64,000 nt of DNA from JAAYBG01 sp964411675 (GTDB lineage Bacteria; Bacillota_I; Bacilli_A; ML615J-28; CAG-698), in assembly GCA_964411675.1 (NCBI GenBank), contig CAYPLR010000002.1:43765-107764 (forward strand). The letters are read 5' to 3'. Every line of letters begins with the position of its first letter. The stretch's first letter is position 1. Shown piece by piece: positions 1-8,275 of the stretch. The notes under the pieces were generated by a model. The model saw nothing but the letters and a program-made list of their open reading frames with translations. It was not told the DNA's origin and ran no database searches. The translations under genes and the position numbers were made by a program.

Positions 1-1
1 A

Positions 2-742
2 GAGAATACAGGGAAAGCTGTTTTTAGCTACCCTATTACTGTATCGAATCATTTGCCTTACAATTTGAATGAGGGACAAGATTTTTATGGTCAAAAGGAG
101 TTATTATTTCCTAATGGTGTTGAAGGTATTTCAGAAGATTATATTAATTATTTGGAACATGCTAGTTATAATGACTATGCAATCGGGAAAGCAATTGAGG
201 CTTTAGAAAAAGAAGGTCTTGCGGATGATACCGTAATGGTAATATATGGCGATCATGGTTGTGGAATTGATATCTACGAAATGTTTTATCAAACACCTGA
301 ACTATTTACCAATGAAATGAATCCAATTATTGAATATGTTGAAGAGGAAAGTTCTAGGAATCTGCTAGAACAACAGTTCCTATTAAATGTTCCATTTTTT
401 ATCTATGATGTTTCGGAATCAGGAATATTACCACCTCAAACAATCTCTTTAGTTAGAGGGCATGAATCAATTAAAAGGACAATTGCCAACTTATTCGGTC
501 TGGATGCTGAGTATTATTTTGGTATCGATATATTAAGCGATGATAAAACCTCTTGTTATAATCCAAGAAACTTAACAATTCTTGCAGATGGAATCATTGT
601 TTCAGGAAGTTCAAAGAAAAAGGTCTTTACGGATCAATACGTGTATACAGACGCAGAAATTGATAGAATTATTTTAGGAACCCTTGAATACAAAAACATG
701 AATGATAAAATCTTTAAGTATAAAATTTTTCTTGATAAATAA
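2..742 (+). CDS. LTA synthase-like sulfatase-fold protein (C-terminal part)
   Basis: The reading frame is open from the window edge, so this is the 3' part of a longer gene; the apparent TTG start at 53 is internal. The protein resembles the extracellular catalytic domain of the lipoteichoic acid synthase/phosphoglycerol transferase family, which moves glycerol-phosphate from phosphatidylglycerol onto a polymer outside the membrane. The frame shows SNHLPY (matching the family's histidine loop), an HASYNDYAIG helix, and VIYGDHG, whose Asp-His pair binds the catalytic metal. The late RGHESIKRTIANLFGL segment matches the end of the sulfatase fold. The N-terminal membrane helices lie outside the window. 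A terminator follows. The family is clear; the exact polymer made is not known. Confidence 0.8.
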   Translation, partial: ENTGKAVFSYPITVSNHLPYNLNEGQDFYGQKELLFPNGVEGISEDYINYLEHASYNDYAIGKAIEALEKEGLADDTVMVIYGDHGCGIDIYEMFYQTPELFTNEMNPIIEYVEEESSRNLLEQQFLLNVPFFIYDVSESGILPPQTISLVRGHESIKRTIANLFGLDAEYYFGIDILSDDKTSCYNPRNLTILADGIIVSGSSKKKVFTDQYVYTDAEIDRIILGTLEYKNMNDKIFKYKIFLDK

Positions 743-760
743 AGCCCACTTTTGAATTGA

Positions 761-795
761 ACCAATTTATATATACATATAAATTGGTCTTTTAT
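761..795 (+). terminator. Rho-independent terminator
   Basis: An 11-bp AT-rich stem (ACCAATTTATA with its complement around 780-788) followed by CTTTTATA lies 18 bases after the LTA-synthase-like stop codon. It separates that gene from the tilS promoter. Confidence 0.6.
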
Positions 796-861
796 ATAGG
801 TGTATACTTTAAGAGACTCTATTCATTTGATAAGGCTTTATTTTTTTTGATTGCTTTTTCA

Positions 862-890
862 TTGAAGAAATGGTGTATTCATAGTATAAT
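862..890 (+). promoter_or_regulatory. Promoter of tilS-hpt-ftsH-rqcP
   Basis: TTGAAG at 862-867, a 17-bp spacer and a perfect TATAAT at 885-890. The start of tilS is 18 bases further on. Confidence 0.7.
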
Positions 891-907
891 ATGTCGAGGA
901 AAAAGTT

Positions 908-2254
908 ATGAAACGAAGGATAATTGCTTTTTTAAAAGAAAACAATATAAATCTTAACGGAAAAAAAATAGTTTTGGCGGTATCAACAGGGATTGATTCT
1001 ATGGTGATGCTTCATGTATTTATGCAGTTAATAAAAGAATTAAACTTTTCTGTTGTTGTTGCTCATGTGAATCATCAAAAAAGAGTGCAATCACAAGAAG
1101 AAGAAGAATTCATCCGGAAGTTTTGCTTGGATAATCAATTAATTTGTTATGTGAAGAGATTAGATTTTTCTCATGTTACAGAGAATTTTCAAGCAGATGC
1201 TCGAAGAAAAAGATATGAATTTTTTCAAGAAGTTTTAGAGAAGGAAAACGCCGAGTATTTGGTATTAGCTCATCATGGGAATGATGTATTGGAGACAATT
1301 ATGATGCGATTATTAAGGGGAAGTTCATTAAGTGGTTATGCAGGAATGAAAGCTATCGTGCCTTTTAATAACAAAACCATTCTTCGTCCATTCCTTACTG
1401 TGTTGAAATGTGATATTGAACAATATCAACAATTACATCATATTGAGTATTATGAGGATCAATCAAATATAGAGGATTTGTATACTCGTAATCGACTTCG
1501 CAAAGAAGTTATTCCTGCTTTGATTAAGGAAGATCAAAATGTCCACTTAAAGTTTTTAGAATTCTCTGAAACTTTGGAAGAAGCTAGTGCAGAAATTCAT
1601 AAAATTCGTGATGATTTCATTCAAAAAAAAGTGACTTCTGATCAAGAAAAAGTATCGTTTAATATCCTAGATTTTAAAAAGCTTTCAACATATATGCAAA
1701 CGGAAGTACTCTATGAACTTCTTAAAAGTTACAATTTGGGAAAAGCGAACATTGTGGAATTGTTGAAATTGATAAATTCTAGTAAAGCAAATCATGAAGT
1801 TTTATACAAAAAAGATTTAACATTTGTAAAAGAATACAATAAAATTTATTTCTTCTTTAAAGAGTTAATCAGTGAGAACATAAATATTGTGATTTCTGAA
1901 TGTAAAAAGTATCTAGTTAATGACACTATTGCAATAAATGTAACAAAAAAAACAGCAGAAAATATTACAAATGACAACTGTTTATGTTATAATAGTAACA
2001 ACTTACCATTAGTGCTTCGTTCCCGAAAACCTGCAGATAAAATAAAACTTTCTCAAGGCTATAAAAAAGTCAAAGATTTATTGATTGACAAAAAAATAGG
2101 AATCTTACAAAGAAAAAGAGTTTTAATTTTAGAAGATGGTTCTCATGAAATATTAGCTGTTTTAGGGATCAAGAAAAGCGAAAAATTAAAAGAAATAAAA
2201 ATCAAAGATATTATGATATCATTGGAGGAAAAAACAAATGGACAAATTTATTGA
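908..2254 (+). CDS. tilS: tRNA(Ile)-lysidine synthase
   Basis: TilS uses ATP to attach lysine to C34 of the CAU-anticodon tRNA-Ile, so that it reads AUA instead of AUG; it is essential and cytoplasmic. The N-terminal PP-loop is seen as AVSTGIDSM at residues 24-32, where a Thr replaces the first Gly of the common SGGxDS. A HVNHQKR segment, LAHHGNDVLETIMMRLLRGS and the RNRLRKEVIPAL motif follow in the expected order. The C-terminal 100 residues fit the substrate-binding TilS_C domain (LVLRSRKPADKIKL). At 448 residues it is of normal length. The start follows GAGGAAAA. Its 3' end overlaps hpt by 17 bases, the same order as in Bacillus. Confidence 0.93.
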   Translation: MKRRIIAFLKENNINLNGKKIVLAVSTGIDSMVMLHVFMQLIKELNFSVVVAHVNHQKRVQSQEEEEFIRKFCLDNQLICYVKRLDFSHVTENFQADARRKRYEFFQEVLEKENAEYLVLAHHGNDVLETIMMRLLRGSSLSGYAGMKAIVPFNNKTILRPFLTVLKCDIEQYQQLHHIEYYEDQSNIEDLYTRNRLRKEVIPALIKEDQNVHLKFLEFSETLEEASAEIHKIRDDFIQKKVTSDQEKVSFNILDFKKLSTYMQTEVLYELLKSYNLGKANIVELLKLINSSKANHEVLYKKDLTFVKEYNKIYFFFKELISENINIVISECKKYLVNDTIAINVTKKTAENITNDNCLCYNSNNLPLVLRSRKPADKIKLSQGYKKVKDLLIDKKIGILQRKRVLILEDGSHEILAVLGIKKSEKLKEIKIKDIMISLEEKTNGQIY

Positions 2255-2777
2255 GGAAGTTTTGTTCACCCATGAAGAAATCGTTGAAAAAAGTAAAGAA
2301 TTAGGTAAAATTCTTACAAAAGATTATCAAGATAAATGTCCAGTTTTAATTGGTTTATTAAAGGGATGTGTGCCATTTATGGCTGAATTAATCAAACACA
2401 TCAAATGCGATTTGGAAATTGATTTCATGAAAGCTTCTAGTTATGAAGGAACCTGTTCAACAGGAACAGTTACCATAACAAAGGATATGAATACTTCTGT
2501 TGTTGGACGTCATGTTATTATTGTAGAAGATATTGTTGATAGTGGACTAACCTTACAACAAGTAATGAATTTATTAAGAGATCGTAAGGCAGCAAGTATT
2601 GAAGTAGTTGCCCTTTTAGATAAGCCAGCAGGAAGAACAATCAAATGTTTTGAACCAAAATATGTTGGTTTTATAATTCCACCAAAGTTTGTTGTAGGCT
2701 TTGGACTTGATTATAATGAATTGTATCGAAATTTAGATTATGTAGGAGTGTTAAAAAAATCTGTTTATGAGAAATAA
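2238..2777 (+). CDS. hpt: Hypoxanthine-guanine phosphoribosyltransferase
   Basis: This purine salvage enzyme joins hypoxanthine or guanine to PRPP to give IMP or GMP. At 179 residues it matches the bacterial HPRT length. The PRPP-binding loop is clear as VEDIVDSGLTL (about 96-106), and LLKGCVPFMAELI near residue 40 and the Lys-containing KPAGR region are where the family has them. The start follows GGAGGAAAAAAC. It overlaps the end of tilS and is followed within 13 bases by ftsH, so the three genes are one transcription unit and probably translationally coupled at the first junction. Confidence 0.94.
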   Translation: MDKFIEEVLFTHEEIVEKSKELGKILTKDYQDKCPVLIGLLKGCVPFMAELIKHIKCDLEIDFMKASSYEGTCSTGTVTITKDMNTSVVGRHVIIVEDIVDSGLTLQQVMNLLRDRKAASIEVVALLDKPAGRTIKCFEPKYVGFIIPPKFVVGFGLDYNELYRNLDYVGVLKKSVYEK

Positions 2778-2790
2778 GGAGGTGGTGTAA

Positions 2791-4881
2791 ATGCCACAAC
2801 AACAAGAGGGATCAAGAAAATTTAAAAAATCAGATATAGGATTATTAATTGTTTTCGTCGCTATTTTAGTGGGAATATTTATTTTAGTTAATAATTCATT
2901 AGGAAAGCCTGATGAATTAACCCAATATGATTTTCATGAGCTATTAGAAGATGAAAAATTAAAATCAATTAATATCAAACCTATTGGAGGAGATAACAAA
3001 GATTTCTTTGAAGTATATGGTACCTATTTAGATGCTACGAACGAAGAAAAGAATTACTCCACTGTATTGTCTATTGAATATGTAAATGAAAATATTTTAA
3101 GTACTGAGGGAATGGCAAAATACAACATCAATCCTAAAATTGTAAAATTGGTTACAGTGGATTGGTTTAGTATCATTTTTATGGTAGTTTTACCAATAGC
3201 ATTAATTGTTGGTTTTGTTGTTTTCATTAGTAAAAACGCGAATAATAGTAATAATAAAGCCTTTGAATTTGCAAAAACAAGAGCAAAATTAAGTAAAAAA
3301 ACAGACACAACATTTAAAGATGTTGCTGGTTGTGATGAAGAAAAACAAGAGTTAGAAGAGATTATTGACTTTTTAAAGAATCCAAGAAAATATTTTGAAA
3401 TTGGAGCAAGAATACCGAAGGGTGTTTTATTAATTGGCCCTCCAGGAACAGGTAAAACTTTACTTGCAAGAGCGGTTGCTGGTGAAGCAAAAGTTCCATT
3501 TTATTCTATTTCAGGTAGTGATTTCGTTGAAATGTTTGTTGGAGTAGGTGCTAGCCGTGTTCGTGATATGTTTAAAACAGCGAAACAGACAGCCCCATGC
3601 ATTGTTTTTATCGATGAAATTGATGCTGTAGGTCGTCAAAGAGGAGCAGGTCTTGGTGGTGGACATGATGAAAGAGAACAAACATTAAATCAATTGTTGG
3701 TTGAAATGGATGGATTTGCTCAAAATAGTGGTGTTATTGTTATGGCAGCCACAAATAGAGCGGATATTCTTGATCCTGCTTTATTACGTCCAGGAAGATT
3801 CGATCGCCAGATTAGAATTAGTAATCCTGATGTAAAGGGAAGAAAAGAAATCATGCAAGTGCATGCACGTAATAAGAAATTATCACCAAAGATTAATCTT
3901 GAAGACATCGCTCGTCGTACACCAGGCTTTAGTGGTGCTGATTTAGAAAACTTACTAAATGAAGCAGCATTATTAGCGGCACGTGAGAATCGTCGAGAAA
4001 TTAAAATTTACGATATTGATGAAGCCATCGATAGAGTATTAATGGGACCTGCAAAACGAAGTCGTAAATATTCAGAAAAAGAAAAACAAATCGTTTCTTA
4101 TCATGAATCAGGACATGCTGTTTTAGGTGTTAAATTAGAGAATGCCGAGATTGTTCAAAAAGTTACCATTGTCCCACGGGGTGATGCTGGTGGATATTCA
4201 ATGATGACACCAGAAGAGGAAAGATTCTTACAAACGAAACAAGGATTACTAGATACGATTACAGGCCTTTTAGGTGGGCGAGTTGCTGAAGAGCTTATGA
4301 CAACCGAAATTACTACGGGAGCTCATAATGACTTCCAAAAAGCTACTTTAATTGCAAGGGCAATGGTCACTGAATATGGAATGAGCGAATTAGGACCAAT
4401 CCAATATGAGCAAAGAAGCCAAACAGTCTTCCTTGGTCGTGACTATATGAGTGATAAAAACTTCTCTGATCAAGTTGCGATGGAGATTGACCATGCCGTT
4501 CGTAATATTATTGAAGAATGCTATCAAAGAGCCAAAACGGTATTAACAGAAAATAAAGATTTGTTAATTAATATTGCTAAACACCTAATGGATATTGAAA
4601 CACTAACAAAAGAAGACATTTATGAAATCGTAAATACAGGTCGTCTTGAGTGGTGGGAAAAGAAAAAAGCCAAAGAGGAAGCTCAAAAAATAGCTGCTGA
4701 GAAGGAACAAGAATTAAATGAAATCTATCAAAAGCAATTAAAAGCAATGGAAGAAGCAAAAAAAGCTAGTGGTGAAACAGCTTCACCAAGTACAAGCAAT
4801 GTTGATCCAGCTGCAGATTCTAAAGAATTGTTCCGTGAAGCATTGGCTAAAGATGAGAAAGAAAAACCTGAGGAAAAATAA
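2791..4881 (+). CDS. ftsH: ATP-dependent zinc metalloprotease FtsH
   Basis: FtsH is a membrane-anchored hexameric AAA+ protease that removes misfolded or short-lived membrane and cytosolic proteins. Two membrane helices (about 16-34 and 127-146) bracket an extracytoplasmic domain. The AAA module has Walker A GPPGTGKT (216-223), Walker B IVFIDEID (271-278) and the LRPGRFDRQI second region of homology. The protease domain has the zinc motif HESGH (438-442) and the third-ligand region TTGAHNDF. All catalytic residues are present. The last 80 residues form a charged Lys/Glu-rich tail, probably coiled coil then disordered, as is common in Gram-positives. A strong AAGGAGGTGG site sets the start. 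Confidence 0.97.
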   Translation: MPQQQEGSRKFKKSDIGLLIVFVAILVGIFILVNNSLGKPDELTQYDFHELLEDEKLKSINIKPIGGDNKDFFEVYGTYLDATNEEKNYSTVLSIEYVNENILSTEGMAKYNINPKIVKLVTVDWFSIIFMVVLPIALIVGFVVFISKNANNSNNKAFEFAKTRAKLSKKTDTTFKDVAGCDEEKQELEEIIDFLKNPRKYFEIGARIPKGVLLIGPPGTGKTLLARAVAGEAKVPFYSISGSDFVEMFVGVGASRVRDMFKTAKQTAPCIVFIDEIDAVGRQRGAGLGGGHDEREQTLNQLLVEMDGFAQNSGVIVMAATNRADILDPALLRPGRFDRQIRISNPDVKGRKEIMQVHARNKKLSPKINLEDIARRTPGFSGADLENLLNEAALLAARENRREIKIYDIDEAIDRVLMGPAKRSRKYSEKEKQIVSYHESGHAVLGVKLENAEIVQKVTIVPRGDAGGYSMMTPEEERFLQTKQGLLDTITGLLGGRVAEELMTTEITTGAHNDFQKATLIARAMVTEYGMSELGPIQYEQRSQTVFLGRDYMSDKNFSDQVAMEIDHAVRNIIEECYQRAKTVLTENKDLLINIAKHLMDIETLTKEDIYEIVNTGRLEWWEKKKAKEEAQKIAAEKEQELNEIYQKQLKAMEEAKKASGETASPSTSNVDPAADSKELFREALAKDEKEKPEEK

Positions 4882-5135
4882 TGAGAGTAGATAAGTTTCT
4901 CAAGGTTTCGCGCTTAATTAAAAGAAGAACGGTAGCGAAAGAAGCAAGTGACAGCGATAAAATTATCGTGAATGGAAAGATTGCTAAACCAAGTACTATT
5001 TTAAAAATAGGCGATAAATTGGAAATAAATTATTTCAAGAAAAAAATGATAGTTATCGTAAAAGCTTTGACAACTTCAACAAAAAAAGAAGATGCCGATG
5101 CGATGTATGACGTCATAGAAATCATTGATAATTAA
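4881..5135 (+). CDS. rqcP: S4-domain RNA-binding protein RqcP-like
   Basis: An 84-residue protein that is almost entirely one S4 RNA-binding domain (MRVDKFLKVSRLIKRRTVAK, then IIVNGKIAKPSTILKIGDKLEI). In Bacillus the homologue RqcP (YabO) works with RqcH on stalled 50S subunits in ribosome quality control, stabilising the P-site tRNA during alanine tailing. The start codon shares one base with the ftsH stop (TAATG), so the two are coupled. In Bacillus the gene lies somewhat upstream of tilS-hpt-ftsH; here it is directly behind ftsH and closes the operon before a good terminator. Other small S4 proteins such as Hsp15 are an alternative name. Confidence 0.82.
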   Translation: MRVDKFLKVSRLIKRRTVAKEASDSDKIIVNGKIAKPSTILKIGDKLEINYFKKKMIVIVKALTTSTKKEDADAMYDVIEIIDN

Positions 5136-5166
5136 TGCAAAGTGAAAAAAACTTTGCATTTTTTTA
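5134..5166 (+). terminator. Rho-independent terminator after rqcP
   Basis: A 10-bp stem (AATGCAAAGT against ACTTTGCATT) with an A-rich loop, followed by seven T. It ends the tilS-hpt-ftsH-rqcP transcript and begins inside the rqcP stop region. Confidence 0.85.
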
Positions 5167-5209
5167 TGTAAAAAAATGCTTTTGATTTTCTTTATAAAAG
5201 CAATAACAT

Positions 5210-5218
5210 GTGGTATAA
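5210..5218 (+). promoter_or_regulatory. Extended -10 promoter of the GH4 operon
   Basis: TGGTATAAT, a perfect extended -10, 21 bases before the GH4 start. No good -35 is seen at 16-18 bp spacing, in keeping with an extended -10 promoter. Confidence 0.6.
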
Positions 5219-5239
5219 TAATTAAAAAGAGGTATGGTT

Positions 5240-6532
5240 ATGAAAAAAGGTTTAAAAATTGCTATTATCGGTTCAGGAAGTACTTATACACCTGAATTAA
5301 TTGAAGGATTCATTAATAAAAAAGATTCTTTACCATTAAAAGAATTGTTCCTAATGGATATTGAAGAGCGAAAATTGAATATTGTTGGGGGCTTATGCGA
5401 GCGTATGATTAAAGCAGCAGGATTAGCCTGTAAAGTAGTATTAACAACAGACTTGACTGCATCGCTTGATAAAGCAGATTTTGTATTGGCTCAAATCAGG
5501 GTAGGGAAACTTCCGGCACGAGTTCTCGACGAAAGAATACCTTTAAAATATGATTTAATTGGCCAAGAAACAAATGGCATAGGCGGATTTTTCAAAGGAA
5601 TGAGAACAATACCTGCAATTATGGAGATTGTTCATAAAATGGAAGAATTGTGTCCAAATGCTTGGCTAATCAATTTTTCTAATCCTTCCGGAATGATTGC
5701 AGAAGCGGTTTTAAATCATAGTAAAATTAAAATGATGGGTCTATGTAACGTTCCGATTAATATGATTGATAGTTTGAAAAAAAGATTAGCAATCCCTGAT
5801 GCTGAAGTTGAATATGTTGGCTTAAATCACTTAAGTTGGATTACTTCAATCAAGTATAAAGGTGTTGATTACCTACAAAAAGCAATTAATGAAGGAATCA
5901 ATAGTGAAGCCATGAAAAATATTCCTGCAAGTGGGTTCACTGCTGAATTAATCAAAACTGTTGGAGCGATTCCTTCCTCATATTTAGAATACTATTATTT
6001 TAAAGATCAAAAATTAGCAAAAGCAAAAGAAGTAGAAAAATGTCGAGCTGAAGTATGTATGGAAATAGAAGAGCAATTATTAGATATCTATTCTAATAGC
6101 GAACTTCATGTAAAACCAGAACTACTAAGTAAACGAGGAGGCTCTCGCTACTCTGAAGTTGCAATTAATTTAGTAGATGCGATATACAACGATAAAAATG
6201 ACATCCAAGTAGTAAATGTATTAAATAAGGGAGCAATTCCTTTTATGGGAGATAATGATGCTGTGGAAGTGTGCGCCGTTATTGGTAAAGATGGAGCGAA
6301 ACCGATAAAAACGCATTTTAAGAATGAGCATATCAAAGAATATATGTTAATGATGAAAGCTTATGAAAAGCATGCTGTGATAGCAGCATTAACTGGTGAT
6401 GAGGATGAAGCAATTAGAGCATTAATGATTAATCCTTTGGTTTTTGATTATAAGAAACTATACCCTTGTTTTCAAGAATTAAAAGAAGTACATAAAACTC
6501 ACTTACCTCAATTCTTTAAGAAAGAGAAATAA
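5240..6532 (+). CDS. GH4-family 6-phospho-beta-glucosidase-like enzyme
   Basis: Glycoside hydrolase family 4 enzymes cleave phosphorylated disaccharides by an unusual redox-elimination route that needs NAD+ and a divalent metal. The N-terminal Rossmann motif IIGSGSTYTPEL, FSNPSG (about 147-152), the metal-site CNVP (about 169-172) and GLNHLSW with its metal-binding His (about 197) are all present, so the enzyme looks active. The sequence fits the 6-phospho-beta-glucosidase (LicH/BglT) side better than alpha-galactosidase. I start at the ATG at 5240 because AGAGG at 5228-5232 leaves no room before the ATG at 5234. It is co-transcribed with a BadF-type sugar kinase and maf. No PTS gene is near, so the source of the phospho-sugar is open. 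Confidence 0.85.
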   Translation: MKKGLKIAIIGSGSTYTPELIEGFINKKDSLPLKELFLMDIEERKLNIVGGLCERMIKAAGLACKVVLTTDLTASLDKADFVLAQIRVGKLPARVLDERIPLKYDLIGQETNGIGGFFKGMRTIPAIMEIVHKMEELCPNAWLINFSNPSGMIAEAVLNHSKIKMMGLCNVPINMIDSLKKRLAIPDAEVEYVGLNHLSWITSIKYKGVDYLQKAINEGINSEAMKNIPASGFTAELIKTVGAIPSSYLEYYYFKDQKLAKAKEVEKCRAEVCMEIEEQLLDIYSNSELHVKPELLSKRGGSRYSEVAINLVDAIYNDKNDIQVVNVLNKGAIPFMGDNDAVEVCAVIGKDGAKPIKTHFKNEHIKEYMLMMKAYEKHAVIAALTGDEDEAIRALMINPLVFDYKKLYPCFQELKEVHKTHLPQFFKKEK

Positions 6533-6535
6533 AAC

Positions 6536-7552
6536 ATGAAAGAATATATCATTGGAGTAGATGGTGGTAATACCAAAACAGATTACTTCTTATTTGATAT
6601 TACCGGTAATTTTATTGATTTTTATCGTGGTGGGACTTGTAGTCATGAAGGATTACATGATAGTTTTACTGGCTCATATAGAGTAATGAATGAGGTTTTC
6701 ACAAGCCTATTTCAGAAGAATAATATCAATATCAAGCAAATAAAGACAGCTGTGTTTGGTTTAGCGGGTGTAGACACTCCATTTCAAAAAGCAAAACTTG
6801 AAGAAGTGATACAAATGTTAGGATTCACACAATTTAAAGTTGTTAATGATTCTTTTTTAGGAATTAAAGCAGGGACTACTAACGGGTATGGTGTTTGTTC
6901 TATTAATGGGACAGGAACATCAAGTGGAGGAATTGACCTAGATGGTAAAGATCTACAAGTCGGTGGTATTGGTGCTATTGTAGGAGATGAAGCGGGTGGA
7001 TCTTGGATAGCTAGACAAGCGATTAGAGTTGTTTATGATGCCTGTTACCGTTTTGGGCAACAAACTTTATTAACAGAAATTGTCATGAAAGAATTAGGTG
7101 TTAATGATAAATATTATTTAATGGAAGCAATTAGCAAAAACTTGACTCAACGCAAGATTAATCTAACAACATTAACAATTGCTGTCTTCGAATGTGCTAA
7201 TAAAAATGATCAAGTAGCACTTCAAATCTTAAAAAACATGGCTGATAATCTTGCAAGAAGCGCTGGCGGCTGTGTAGTCAATCTTAATTTTCCAGAAAAA
7301 GTTGAGATTGTATTGGCTGGAAGTGTTTGGGTAAAAGGATCATGTCCGGTTTTAATCGAAGAATTCACAAAAAAAATTGAAGAATATACCAATAAAAAAT
7401 GTAACATAATTACTTTAAACGTTCCACCAGCAACAGGTGCTATTGTATGGGCATTAGAACTTGCCACAGGAAAGTTCCCTGATTATGAAACAAGAAAGTT
7501 AATCAGTGGTAACGTTGAAAAAGAATTAGGAAGAATAGAACGTCACGAATAA
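6536..7552 (+). CDS. BadF/BcrA-type ATPase, probable N-acetylglucosamine kinase
   Basis: A 338-residue member of the ASKHA fold family that includes bacterial GlcNAc kinases and the BadF/BadG/BcrA/BcrD ATPases. Phosphate-1 motif VDGGNTKTDYFL (8-19), a GLAGVDTP segment, the phosphate-2 region SINGTGTSSGG and IVGDEAGGSWIARQA match sugar kinases of this group rather than the iron-sulfur benzoyl-CoA reductase activators, since the cysteine pair of those is missing. It starts three bases after the GH4 gene. I infer that it phosphorylates an amino sugar or glucose released in the cytoplasm, perhaps also feeding the amino-sugar genes at 57-60 kb. Confidence 0.78.
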   Translation: MKEYIIGVDGGNTKTDYFLFDITGNFIDFYRGGTCSHEGLHDSFTGSYRVMNEVFTSLFQKNNINIKQIKTAVFGLAGVDTPFQKAKLEEVIQMLGFTQFKVVNDSFLGIKAGTTNGYGVCSINGTGTSSGGIDLDGKDLQVGGIGAIVGDEAGGSWIARQAIRVVYDACYRFGQQTLLTEIVMKELGVNDKYYLMEAISKNLTQRKINLTTLTIAVFECANKNDQVALQILKNMADNLARSAGGCVVNLNFPEKVEIVLAGSVWVKGSCPVLIEEFTKKIEEYTNKKCNIITLNVPPATGAIVWALELATGKFPDYETRKLISGNVEKELGRIERHE

Positions 7553-7553
7553 T

Positions 7554-8129
7554 ATGAAAATTATATTAGGGTCAAAGTCACCACGAAGAAAAGAACTACT
7601 AAAACAAATGGGGATTTCTTTTGAAGTTTATACGTTAGATGTAAATGAAGATATTAAAGATTTTAAAGATCCTCAGGACTATGTTACTAAAACAGCATTG
7701 AAAAAGGGAAAAGCAATATCACAAGTTTTTCCTAATGACATCGTTATTTGTGCAGATACGATTGTCGCGCATAACAATCGTATTTTAGAAAAACCTAAAA
7801 CTAAAGAGGAAGCATACCAAATGATTCAGGAATTGCAAGGAGATGCTCACTTTGTTTATACAGCGGTATACTTAGGACTAAACGATAAGATTGAAGTATT
7901 TGTTGAGGAAACAAAAGTAACAATTGATCATATGAGCGAAGCTGAAATCGAAGAATATGTCAATACAAAAGAACCCTATGATAAAGCTGGTGCTTATGCA
8001 ATTCAAGGATTTTTTGGAAGATATGTACAAAAGATTGAGGGAGATTACTATAATGTAATGGGACTACCAGTGAATAGGGTATATCGTGAAATTAAAAAAT
8101 TAGGATTAACATTGGAGTTAGAGCGTTGA
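7554..8129 (+). CDS. maf: Maf-type nucleoside triphosphate pyrophosphatase
   Basis: Maf proteins hydrolyse dTTP, UTP or modified nucleotides to the monophosphate and are linked to arrest of septation. The N-terminal substrate loop GSKSPRRKELL (6-16), the catalytic ICADTIV region (Asp near 67), EKPKTKEEA and the C-terminal AGAYAIQGFFGRYV and DYYNVMGLP motifs are all intact. At 191 residues it has the usual length. It follows the kinase by one base. The TGA stop lies inside the first stem of the terminator element (8121-8129), so the end of the protein is set by that element. Confidence 0.92.
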   Translation: MKIILGSKSPRRKELLKQMGISFEVYTLDVNEDIKDFKDPQDYVTKTALKKGKAISQVFPNDIVICADTIVAHNNRILEKPKTKEEAYQMIQELQGDAHFVYTAVYLGLNDKIEVFVEETKVTIDHMSEAEIEEYVNTKEPYDKAGAYAIQGFFGRYVQKIEGDYYNVMGLPVNRVYREIKKLGLTLELER

Positions 8130-8254
8130 AAAAGTCAACGCTCATTTTTTATATTTGTAAATAATGTCCAAGTGAGGATATATTTCATAGATACTCCCTT
8201 TATGGGGAAAATAAAAACCACCTTTTTATCATTTTAAAAAGGTGGCTTGTCATC
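8121..8254. repeat. Structured intergenic element, copy 1 (bidirectional terminator)
   Basis: First of three related elements. Parts in order: hairpin GAGCGTTGA/TCAACGCTC with a T-run (8121-8150, terminator for maf); an A/T-rich middle; GGGGAAAATAAAAA from 8204; a second hairpin (CCACCTTTTT near 8218 with AAAAAGGTGG near 8243); and TTGTCATC (8247-8254). Read on the minus strand the second hairpin is followed by T-rich sequence and can end the M42 peptidase transcript. It lies between convergent genes. This copy is more diverged in the middle than the other two. Confidence 0.75.
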
Positions 8255-8275
8255 GTTCTGACTCGGATGTTAATT

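Noticed and set aside
757..957. Open frame of 66 codons between the LTA-synthase-like gene and tilS
   Set aside because: It spans the terminator hairpin, the tilS promoter and the first codons of tilS in another frame; no ribosome site and an unlikely composition.
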